A stretch of 27,708 bases of DNA, taken from the IMG/VR virus record IMGVR_UViG_3300024348_000193, positions 1 to 27,708 of that record; one strand, given 5' to 3'. Of this stretch, positions 6,670 to 14,211 are shown one piece after another (positions within the stretch are counted from its first letter, which is position 1; every line of letters begins with the position of its first letter). Made by a program: the position numbers and the translations under genes. The notes under the pieces were generated by a model. That model did not search any database. It saw only the letters and a list, made by a program, of their open reading frames with translations, and was not told the DNA's origin. The stretch comes from a virus.

Positions 6670-7569
6670 ATGAAAAAACCTTTATTAAACGAAGAAATAG
6701 CTAAAATGCGCAAGATGATGGGTCTTAACGAAGGTCCTGTAAGCGTAAACGATTATCAAAGCGGTGAAAATTCTTATGGGGATGAATCCACTAACTTTGA
6801 GGATATGTTTTATAAAACATTAAACGGACATGAAATAGAATCACTTGAGTTTGAGGGTGTTGTTTATGTTGATGGTAGAAACAAATGTATTGTTAGTGAT
6901 GGTGAGAGGATTACCCCTAGCAAAGAACAATTAAAAGATCTTTGGGATGAATACGTTGATAGTGAAGGTTTATATCTTGAGAAAGCAAATGAGGGTGGCG
7001 ATGACGCCAACGAAGATACTGTTGGTATTATAACCAGTAGAGGTAAATTAATGCCAGGTTATTTTGAGAAGTTCGGTTTAATATCGGCTGGTGATAATAT
7101 GTTATTCGATAAAGGAGGTAATGTTGTGTTACAGGGTGGTGGTTACCCAGAAGGTGGCTTCAAAGAATACACCGATCCAAAAGAACTCGAAAAAGATATT
7201 TGTAATAACTATGAAAAAATTATTAATTCATTTAGATCACACGCACCAAAGACTGTTCAATTAAACGAGACTTACGATGTCATTAAAAAATCGGTTGAAT
7301 GTGATTTAGTTTATGAATCTTTAGAAGAAGGTAGCTATGAAATAGACCCAACATACACACACTTTGCTGTTAACAACGAAGACGGTAAAATTTATAACGG
7401 TTGGGAGTATGATTCAGACATGGATAAGGCATCAATATTATATTACTGTAAAATTGATTTAAAGGACATGGATCTAAACCCTAAAAATTTTAAAATTATT
7501 ACAAAAAAATATTTATTAAGTTCAAATATAGACCCATTTGACAGTAATAACTGGAAAAACAATAATTAA
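6670..7569 (+). CDS. Tagged protein of unknown function, putative cargo
   Basis: A 299-residue acidic protein. It opens with MKKP and the tag LNEEIAKMRKMMGLNE. The body is not recognised: two beta-rich segments (about 50-95 and 110-165, GRNKCIVSDGERITPS and GYFEKFGLISAGDNMLFDKG) and a C-terminal domain. Residues about 197-215 (QLNETYDVIKKSV...) begin with LNE and look like a second, weaker tag, so the protein may be cut there too. It is first in a plus-strand operon with very short gaps that continues through the tagged gene at 7992 to the appendage proteins. Confidence 0.75.
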   Translation: MKKPLLNEEIAKMRKMMGLNEGPVSVNDYQSGENSYGDESTNFEDMFYKTLNGHEIESLEFEGVVYVDGRNKCIVSDGERITPSKEQLKDLWDEYVDSEGLYLEKANEGGDDANEDTVGIITSRGKLMPGYFEKFGLISAGDNMLFDKGGNVVLQGGGYPEGGFKEYTDPKELEKDICNNYEKIINSFRSHAPKTVQLNETYDVIKKSVECDLVYESLEEGSYEIDPTYTHFAVNNEDGKIYNGWEYDSDMDKASILYYCKIDLKDMDLNPKNFKIITKKYLLSSNIDPFDSNNWKNNN

Positions 7570-7570
7570 T

Positions 7571-7972
7571 ATGAAAGATACTAGAGTTATTTTTAGAGCT
7601 AATGGTGGGTCCTGGAGACTAACCATGAACGGATCATCATACAGAAGAATATCTGGTAATGAGTCCTTCGAATGTACGGGATCAAACTCTGGTGGGGTTG
7701 ATGTCGTTGGTGAATTCTACAACGATAGAGTCGTATTACAGATTGAAGCGAGTAACCCTTGGATCGGATCGCCATGGGCTGCAATTGGTCAGGCTATCGA
7801 TGATATGGGTGGTTGGTCTAACGGTAGAACAGAGTTATCTGAAGGCGAATACCACATATTCTCAACAACGTTTTATACTGACGATGATGAATATGTTTTT
7901 AATACAAGAGTTATTAGATTAATGGACACAGATACAAAGAATTTTGAAATTTATCCTGATTGGAATCAGTAA
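7571..7972 (+). CDS. Unknown beta-rich protein
   Basis: A 133-residue protein, predominantly beta by composition (many G, S, T, V; NGGSWRLTMNGSSYRRISG), with no recognised family. The ATG at 7571 is preferred to an in-frame start at 7538: it begins 1 nt after the stop at 7569, whereas the upstream start would overlap the previous gene by 32 nt. It sits between two tagged genes but carries no tag. It may be a small virion or tail protein; this is only context. Confidence 0.65.
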   Translation: MKDTRVIFRANGGSWRLTMNGSSYRRISGNESFECTGSNSGGVDVVGEFYNDRVVLQIEASNPWIGSPWAAIGQAIDDMGGWSNGRTELSEGEYHIFSTTFYTDDDEYVFNTRVIRLMDTDTKNFEIYPDWNQ

Positions 7973-7991
7973 ACTTTAAGTTATAAAAGAA

Positions 7992-8450
7992 ATGAAAAAA
8001 GAAGTTTTAAAAGAAGAGATAACCCAGATTAGAAAAATGATGGGCCTTAAAGAGGGTATAGAATATTCCCCCGAAAAAATAGATCAGTTTATAGCTGAGG
8101 CCGACAAAACTGTTAATATGAGTAAAGCTGTCATACAAAAGTATGGTGGTATGATTATGAATTTAACAATGAATGATGTTTTAGATGACATTAATGGTGC
8201 TAAGGTTAGTTTGGATAAATTAAAAAGCTCAAAAAAACACATCGAGGGTCAATTCAATAAGTTCTATGATATTGTTGAAATGTACGATTATATGGATTTA
8301 CCAGATAACGTCCAGAAATTGAGTGACCTTAATGATTTATTAGATAAAGCGGTTATGCCATTGGGTGAGCTTGAAGATGTCTTTGATGCGTTAATTGATG
8401 CAGCTGAGCGAGTTGAACGATACGATATAAAAAGTTTTTTAAATAATTAA
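7992..8450 (+). CDS. Tagged helical protein, putative cargo
   Basis: A 152-residue, mostly helical protein. It opens with MKKEV and the tag LKEEITQIRKMMGLKE, both ends of which read LKE, matching (L/I)xE. The remainder has long amphipathic helices (for example residues 60-90 and 105-140) and no recognised domain. It is followed 5 nt later by an appendage protein gene, so cargo and structural genes share a transcript, consistent with late expression. Confidence 0.75.
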   Translation: MKKEVLKEEITQIRKMMGLKEGIEYSPEKIDQFIAEADKTVNMSKAVIQKYGGMIMNLTMNDVLDDINGAKVSLDKLKSSKKHIEGQFNKFYDIVEMYDYMDLPDNVQKLSDLNDLLDKAVMPLGELEDVFDALIDAAERVERYDIKSFLNN

Positions 8451-8455
8451 ATGAG

Positions 8456-9328
8456 ATGAGTAAAGACGTAAGAATTAAATTAAGTGGTGAAACCGCAATT
8501 GACGGTGCCAAATTATTGGGTAACGTTGCTTTGGTTACGGGTGACACCGTATCATATAATGAAGGATCTTGGGTTGGTGGTGTTGATGATTCCGATGGTT
8601 ATGTTATTATCGGTGATACTGATACCTCTGGTTTAATCGGTAGGACTACTGGTGGCGGTACTGGTGTTGTTACTGAAATGGTTCCAACATTTTGGAAAGC
8701 TAACGGGCTAACCAACGAAGACCTTATCGAATTGGTTAATAGGATACCTGGTTCCCCTGGTAATATCTCATCTAGTACTGAAGCACGAAATTGGTTAACC
8801 ACGCAAGACAGATTCATTATTTCAAATGATTACAGCGATGGTGATGGTGGTGGTGGTAATTACACGTTAGGTGATTATATGTTATCAACACAGTATTCAC
8901 CAGCACCCTTAGATGGGTTTATTTCATTCCCAGCACACCCAGTTGTTGGTGGGCCAGGTGGACAATCCGTAACAAACCCAAATTTAGTTGGTACTAATGA
9001 CGGTGAATATGAATACCAATTATATATCAATTCTAGAGATAGCTTGGGTAATGATTCGTCTGTAAAATTAGACCAATTAATAGGTAATTCAGGTACTTTA
9101 ACTTTAACACAAGGTTCTGATTCCGTAACATATACTTTCACTAATCGTGCATTCCAAACTGGTTACCCAGATCAGGTTGGTCAGGAACCCGTTTACTTCT
9201 ACGATAGTAAATTCGTTGTTAATGGTGAGTCTCAATCAGCCCCACTAGGTGCTGTTAGTGTTTTAACACCTTCACTTGATCATTTTAACACGGTAGACCC
9301 TATAACAATTACAGTAACGATTTCATAA
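8456..9328 (+). CDS. Phage appendage protein, paralogue of the next gene
   Basis: A 290-residue protein. The first 120 residues are strongly similar to those of the gene at 9342: EGSWVGGVD, GYVIIGDTDTSGLIGR, GGGTGVVTE...PTFW, LVNRIPGSPGN and ARNWLTTQ. The same design, more diverged, opens the gene at 27254. The C-terminal 165 residues are beta-rich with many G, S, N and T, as in tail-fibre or head-decoration tips. I read the N-terminus as a shared virion-docking module and the C-terminus as a variable module. The start at 8456 is used because the ATG at 8451 meets a stop after one codon. Confidence 0.7.
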   Translation: MSKDVRIKLSGETAIDGAKLLGNVALVTGDTVSYNEGSWVGGVDDSDGYVIIGDTDTSGLIGRTTGGGTGVVTEMVPTFWKANGLTNEDLIELVNRIPGSPGNISSSTEARNWLTTQDRFIISNDYSDGDGGGGNYTLGDYMLSTQYSPAPLDGFISFPAHPVVGGPGGQSVTNPNLVGTNDGEYEYQLYINSRDSLGNDSSVKLDQLIGNSGTLTLTQGSDSVTYTFTNRAFQTGYPDQVGQEPVYFYDSKFVVNGESQSAPLGAVSVLTPSLDHFNTVDPITITVTIS

Positions 9329-9341
9329 AAAAGATTATAAA

Positions 9342-11615
9342 ATGAAAAAAGATGTTAGATTAAAAATAGGTACCGAATCAACTGTTGAGGGTGGTACGGT
9401 AAGTGGTAATATTGTTGTTGCCACAGGTGACACAATAAATTACCTTGAGGGTAGCTGGGTAGCTGGTGTTGACGAATCAACTGGATATGTTATTATTGGT
9501 GATACAAATACTTCTGGTTTAATTGGTAGAGCAACTGGGAGTGGTACTGGCGTTGTAACAGAAACAACCCCAACGTTCTGGAGATCGACTGATCTGACGG
9601 ATAATAGTTTTATTAATTTAATTAATAGGTTACCAAACTCACCAGGTAATTTTACCACATTAAGTGATGCAAGGGATTGGTTAACTTCCCAAGGTTACTG
9701 GAGTAGCTCAAATCCGAATACCGATTTTGTTTCAGGTATTCAAACCTATTCCGTTCTTTATAATACGGAAGATGAAACTTCACAGTGGGCCTTTGCTACA
9801 CTTAATTATACTAACAACACATTAACGTTAAAACCTCTTGGTTTTTCATCTAATGAATGGGTTCGTCAAGATAATTATCCATTGAATGAATCAGGTTATA
9901 TGTGCTTATTTAGTAGTAATGATACTGGTGAATACAAAATATTATTTCTAGATGCTGCGAATAATATTGTTCAGACTATAACTACTCCTGGTAATATTAA
10001 TTATGATGTACACGAAGGTAAAGTTATGACTGTAAGATATAGCGGTGTGGTTTGGTATTTTGACGGGCTAAATGTTTATCAATATACATACGATGACACC
10101 AATCTAGATTATACTGAAGTTATATACGATTCAGATTCAGCTTCATCTAACGGTACATTCATGTTTAGGGTTTTTTATCTTGATGGTAGTGCGGTTATTA
10201 AAAAGTTACACGGTGGAACCGATGTAACTATCATGGAGTATTCTAATTTAGATGATATTTACGAGGTTAGACTTTATGATCAAGCTGACTATTATGTAAT
10301 ATTTAAAAAATCAGTAGGTGGTGTGTATCAAGATTTTAAAATTAGAAAAATATCTGATAATACCCTATTACATTCAGTTGATTTAACTGCGTTCTTTAAA
10401 GTAGATGAGTCAGTGATGAATTATACTGCTATCAATTTTAACAATTGTAGCATTAACAAATTTGCTATGGTTATTCATAACTGGGATGACGCAGATGTAG
10501 ACTATAGGATTTATACTTATAATGGTACAACTGATATACTTAGTTCTGCATCACATGTAAAGGGCGCTAATTATCCTAATTTTAATATAATTGCAAATTC
10601 CAATGATAGATTAAGTACTGTAGGTAGAGACTCTGTTCTTTTCTCTTTTTCTACTAATTCTTCATGGAACGGTTCAATGGATCTATATGCATATTTTGAT
10701 ATTATCTATCAAATGTCATGGCATACTAGCTTAACCACATATGTATTTGCAAACGGTGGTGTTGGAAATGAAAAAGGTATTTTATTCAATGATAACGGTT
10801 TAACAAATAACTATTATGCGATTTGTACTACTAATAACACAGATCTTCAAGTATTATCTATTACCGAAGCTGATGGGCTTGATATTACAACAGTAGGTTT
10901 ACTAACAGATTTTTATAATCCGTACATGCGCAGTTTTGGAAATAAATCATGCCTTATAGCTTATACCGCAAGTGATGGTACTGGAATGGCGCTTAAATAT
11001 TTTGGAAATACTGCTACTGTAGCAGACTCATTGACTATTACTGGGACTACACAGTATAACGTACAAACATACGTTGGATGGGATATTTTTGCCGCAAAAT
11101 ATGAAAACGTCTTATATCAGATTAACACAACCACCGATGAAATTGTTACTGTCGGTAACTGGTATGGTAGTAATGATTACACAGCTACTTTTTACTACGA
11201 AGTGTTGCCATCTGAAAGAAAGGGGGATACTTCGATTTTATTATTTGACGCATCAACATACGATGCCATTGTTTTAAAACCCGCAGCATATGTTACTGGT
11301 ACTTTACCACAGAACAGCGATTTTAATGTTAGAATGGGTAAAAATCATTTCATGTATGTCTTTGAAGACCCGAATACTGGAAATATCCAAATCAATTTAT
11401 ATGATTTTAATTTGACATTAGTTAATTCTATACTAACTGATAAAACTAATTTTAGTTTTAATACAAGAGGTGTCAAAGATAGGTTTCTTGCTAGACATAA
11501 TGATGGTAATGGTACTTACACGTGGTTTATGATTACAGCTACATTTGATGATTCAACCATGACACCAAATTCTAATACCTATAGAGTCGAAAATGATTGG
11601 GTTTACTGGAACTAA
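9342..11615 (+). CDS. Large appendage protein with shared N-terminal module, candidate receptor-binding protein
   Basis: A 757-residue protein. Residues 1-120 match the preceding gene's N-terminal module almost motif for motif. The remaining 640 residues are dense in short beta strands rich in Y, T, N and D (such as VWYFDGLNVYQYTYDD and YDQADYYVIFKK), recurring irregularly as in beta-propeller or beta-helix proteins. I cannot assign a fold. Together with the shared docking module this suggests a tail-fibre or receptor-binding protein. It is last in the 6670-11615 operon, 13 nt after its paralogue, and is followed by a hairpin shared with the convergent gene. No catalytic motif is seen. Confidence 0.7.
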   Translation: MKKDVRLKIGTESTVEGGTVSGNIVVATGDTINYLEGSWVAGVDESTGYVIIGDTNTSGLIGRATGSGTGVVTETTPTFWRSTDLTDNSFINLINRLPNSPGNFTTLSDARDWLTSQGYWSSSNPNTDFVSGIQTYSVLYNTEDETSQWAFATLNYTNNTLTLKPLGFSSNEWVRQDNYPLNESGYMCLFSSNDTGEYKILFLDAANNIVQTITTPGNINYDVHEGKVMTVRYSGVVWYFDGLNVYQYTYDDTNLDYTEVIYDSDSASSNGTFMFRVFYLDGSAVIKKLHGGTDVTIMEYSNLDDIYEVRLYDQADYYVIFKKSVGGVYQDFKIRKISDNTLLHSVDLTAFFKVDESVMNYTAINFNNCSINKFAMVIHNWDDADVDYRIYTYNGTTDILSSASHVKGANYPNFNIIANSNDRLSTVGRDSVLFSFSTNSSWNGSMDLYAYFDIIYQMSWHTSLTTYVFANGGVGNEKGILFNDNGLTNNYYAICTTNNTDLQVLSITEADGLDITTVGLLTDFYNPYMRSFGNKSCLIAYTASDGTGMALKYFGNTATVADSLTITGTTQYNVQTYVGWDIFAAKYENVLYQINTTTDEIVTVGNWYGSNDYTATFYYEVLPSERKGDTSILLFDASTYDAIVLKPAAYVTGTLPQNSDFNVRMGKNHFMYVFEDPNTGNIQINLYDFNLTLVNSILTDKTNFSFNTRGVKDRFLARHNDGNGTYTWFMITATFDDSTMTPNSNTYRVENDWVYWN

Positions 11616-11636
11616 TTAAAAAATAATTGATATTAA

Positions 11637-11667
11637 AAAAGGGGTTTTTAAACCCCTTTTTCTTTTT
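11637..11667. terminator. Bidirectional terminator between convergent genes
   Basis: AAAAGGGGTTT (11637-11647) pairs with AAACCCCTTTT (11650-11660). T-rich sequence follows on the plus strand and an A-run precedes, so it can act in both directions. It includes the stop codon of the minus-strand gene ending at 11648. Confidence 0.8.
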
Positions 11668-12184
11668 CTATTAATAATTCCCCTAGAACCTCTATCTTAC
11701 CGACTAGCTCTTGAAAAGCTATTTGTTCTATATCCATATCCCCTTTTGTCGCTGAATAAAGTTGTTCTAACAATTCTTTATATTCTTTTTTAACATCTTC
11801 AAAATCTAATTCACCTTTAGAAGCTTTTTCATAATATGGTAACTTAACCTCAAAATGGTGATAGGTTAACATCGCAACCCCACCTTTTTCTTTGGCGTTA
11901 TCAACTATCTTTTCGGCACCACCCATTCTTTTTTCAGAAAAATCTTCCAAAGATTCTTCTTTATCATCCGCTTCACCCAACTCTATTGGATTGGCTTTAC
12001 CGTGTGTTGTTCTTATTGGTGATGGTGCGTTTCCGATAGGTGCGGCAGGGCCACTCCTATTAATACCAGTCTCCCATTTTTTCTTTGCGGCACCTGTTGG
12101 GTTTTGTGACGTTCCTGAAGATTCACCATCTTCATTTAAACCCATAACCTCTTTGATTCTAGATATTTGTTCGTTCAATTCCAT
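11648..12184 (-). CDS. Tagged phage protein, putative cargo
   Basis: A 178-residue protein opening with the tag MELNEQISRIKEVMGLNED. A low-complexity linker (about 20-65, rich in G, P, S and T) follows. The C-terminal 100 residues (AKEKGGVAMLTYHHFEVKLPYYEKA, then FQELVGKIEVLGELL) look like a conserved domain I have seen in hypothetical proteins of T4-like phages; its function is unknown. The ATG overlaps the stop of the upstream gene as TAATG (shared base 12184), so the two tagged genes are probably translationally coupled. Confidence 0.75.
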   Translation of the reverse strand: MELNEQISRIKEVMGLNEDGESSGTSQNPTGAAKKKWETGINRSGPAAPIGNAPSPIRTTHGKANPIELGEADDKEESLEDFSEKRMGGAEKIVDNAKEKGGVAMLTYHHFEVKLPYYEKASKGELDFEDVKKEYKELLEQLYSATKGDMDIEQIAFQELVGKIEVLGELLIEKEKGV

Positions 12185-13464
12185 TACATAATATAATTAG
12201 TTAATTCATATTTTCCAGAAGGCATTCTATATAATGAGATTTGTAACATTTTTTTAAGCGGTTTACCGTCTTTTAATATTTCAACGTGATATTGAACCGT
12301 TTTCTCATATGCAACGTGTTGCGGTGTAATACTTTCCCAGTTAACATCGAAACCTTTATGTTTAGCGTATTCTTCAGCTGATTGTAGGGCTTCAGATTGT
12401 GTATTATAAAAATTTTCTTGTTTGAATCCAGGTCTACCCTCATACACTTTACCATCTTTACCAGCTCTCATTTTCATAAATGATTCCACCTCTTCTCTAA
12501 TTCCTAAATCGTCTAATGCATCAGTCGTATCTTCAAAACCAGGTATGTCTTTAGATGTCTCGGTATCATCATTACCAAACAAATCATCGATTAATGATTG
12601 AGCCATGGATTTTAAATCAATTTTATTATTACCACGACCCATATTCCAAACACCCCCTAAAGCGTTTTCAAGGTAATCAACTCTATTATCAGAACCAACC
12701 ATTGCATCTTCCATGGCAAGATCCCAACCACCGATCGCTGACTCCTCGTCAACTCCTTCTCTAATACCTAAACCATCTAATGCGTCAGTTGTACCCTCAA
12801 AGCCAGGCATATCTTTGGGTGTTTCTTGTTCATCATCAATTTTAGCTATAAGTTCTTTAATATATTCATCAGCCTTCATCTTCGTAACAACACCAGAAAC
12901 AAACTCGTTGGCTTTAGCGTTTTCTTCCCCGCCCAATTCATCTGCAAGAACCATAATCATACCCATCTGTTCGAAAGTCATCCTGTTGGATGGTCTATTC
13001 AAAATAGCGGTTGATTTACTAATATTCTCATCTATTTCTTCTTCAGCCTCACAATGCTCACCACATTCAGAACATATGTCATGCATAACAATTGGTGCGC
13101 CACAACAATCTGAAAGGCCGTCACCATCGCTGTCACTAGGGTCAAACGCCTCATTTTTCTCAAATGTTTCTGGATCTCTATCTTGTTTATTAGCGGTTGC
13201 GTAATAAACTTCTTCACCCTTTTTATCACCGTATTGATCTTTGAATTTATTAAGAACTTCAGTGTTCTCATCAGCTTCCTCTTCTCTCATTGAACCAACA
13301 ATATCTGAAGGGGATATTTCTTCGATAGCGTTTTTACCATAATTAATTTCATAATCATCGTCATCAGGTGACATATTCGTTTCTTTACCGCTCGGGCTGA
13401 TGTGTTTAACGCCCATCATTTCCTGTATCCTAGTAACTTCTTCGTTTAAACTTTTCTTTTTCAT
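12184..13464 (-). CDS. Tagged modular acidic protein with internal duplication, putative cargo
   Basis: A 426-residue acidic protein. The N-terminus is MKKK then the tag LNEEVTRIQEMMGV; here the second LxE after the G is absent (VKHIS). Residues 109-139 hold DSDGDGLSDCCGAP...CSECGEHC, a Cys/His cluster likely to bind zinc. A segment at 211-238 (PKDMPGFEGTTDALDGLGIRE) is repeated at 299-326 with few changes. Residues 340-426 form a separate beta-rich C-terminal domain. No enzymatic motif is seen. It leads the two-gene minus-strand unit with the tagged gene at 11648 and has TATTTATT 19 nt upstream. Confidence 0.75.
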   Translation of the reverse strand: MKKKSLNEEVTRIQEMMGVKHISPSGKETNMSPDDDDYEINYGKNAIEEISPSDIVGSMREEEADENTEVLNKFKDQYGDKKGEEVYYATANKQDRDPETFEKNEAFDPSDSDGDGLSDCCGAPIVMHDICSECGEHCEAEEEIDENISKSTAILNRPSNRMTFEQMGMIMVLADELGGEENAKANEFVSGVVTKMKADEYIKELIAKIDDEQETPKDMPGFEGTTDALDGLGIREGVDEESAIGGWDLAMEDAMVGSDNRVDYLENALGGVWNMGRGNNKIDLKSMAQSLIDDLFGNDDTETSKDIPGFEDTTDALDDLGIREEVESFMKMRAGKDGKVYEGRPGFKQENFYNTQSEALQSAEEYAKHKGFDVNWESITPQHVAYEKTVQYHVEILKDGKPLKKMLQISLYRMPSGKYELTNYIM

Positions 13465-13483
13465 GTTATTAAATTGTTATAAC

Positions 13484-13491
13484 AATAAATA
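13484..13491 (-). promoter_or_regulatory. Candidate phage promoter element TATTTATT
   Basis: Minus-strand TATTTATT ending 19 nt before the ATG at 13464. It would drive the two coupled tagged genes. Confidence 0.5.
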
Positions 13492-13548
13492 TTATAAAAA
13501 AAAGTAAAAAATTTTCCCCCTTTACCGACATTTACCGACAAACCAAAG

Positions 13549-13556
13549 TATTTATA
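13549..13556 (+). promoter_or_regulatory. Candidate phage promoter element TATTTATA
   Basis: TATTTATA ending 18 nt before the ATG at 13575. A tandem direct repeat, TTTACCGACA twice (about 13521-13540), lies just upstream and could be an operator or upstream element. Confidence 0.5.
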
Positions 13557-13574
13557 TATGGCCTTTTGTTATGT

Positions 13575-14162
13575 ATGAGTTTAAAGGATTTGGAACTTAA
13601 AAGTTTGGTGAGTAAGATTGTCGCTGTAGAAGACGAAATAACGATGGTAGATGCTATAAATGAAGAGTATCTGTCGGAATTTCTAAATCACATTGATGAA
13701 ATTGCCCGTGAAAAAAACTTAAAAAGAAACGAATTACCGTCATTACCAGATGATGGAGTTGGTGATGAAAAAGAAATCTCGTTGAACAACAACATGCCAG
13801 AGGATATTAAAAAGGTATACAGGCAAATCGTTATTAAGACACATCCTGATAAAAATCTAGATAAGACTGAAGAAGAACGTGAGGTTTTGGCTAGACTTTT
13901 TGAAAGAGCGACTAAAGCGTTTGATGAAACGGACATACTTGAGCTACTTAAGATATGTAAAGAATTGGGTATTGGCGGGTTTGAAATAAATTCAAATCAT
14001 TTAGAAATTATCAAAAAACGCATTAATCTATTAAACGAGGAATTAGAAGCAATGAAGGGTTCAGCTGTTTATGTCTGGTATAATTTAGGTGACGAACAAA
14101 AAAAACAATTCATTGATAACTTCATAAACTCCAAATACATACCTAATTCCGAACAAAATTAA
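13575..14162 (+). CDS. J-domain (DnaJ-like) protein
   Basis: A 195-residue protein. Residues 75-128 resemble a J domain: helix II IKKVYRQIVIKTHPDK with the signature H90-P91-D92, then a helix EREVLARLFERATKAFDE. J domains stimulate ATP hydrolysis by DnaK-type Hsp70 chaperones. There is no G/F-rich, zinc-finger or substrate domain, so it would recruit host DnaK to a phage-specific client through its own helical N- and C-termini. It lies 49 nt upstream of the 1146-residue fibre gene, so it may help that fibre fold, but this is inference. The ATG at 13575 is preferred to an in-frame TTG at 13566, judging by the spacing of the promoter element. Confidence 0.75.
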   Translation: MSLKDLELKSLVSKIVAVEDEITMVDAINEEYLSEFLNHIDEIAREKNLKRNELPSLPDDGVGDEKEISLNNNMPEDIKKVYRQIVIKTHPDKNLDKTEEEREVLARLFERATKAFDETDILELLKICKELGIGGFEINSNHLEIIKKRINLLNEELEAMKGSAVYVWYNLGDEQKKQFIDNFINSKYIPNSEQN

Positions 14163-14211
14163 AGGCTCTAATAATTAAAATAATAATAACAAAAAAAAAC
14201 AAGTCAAAAAA

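Noticed and set aside
7538-7570. Upstream in-frame start for the gene at 7571
   Set aside because: It overlaps the previous gene by 32 nt, and the ATG at 7571 directly follows that gene's stop.
13566-13574. TTG start giving a three-residue extension of the J-domain protein
   Set aside because: The ATG at 13575 is a standard start and fits the distance from the TATTTATA element.
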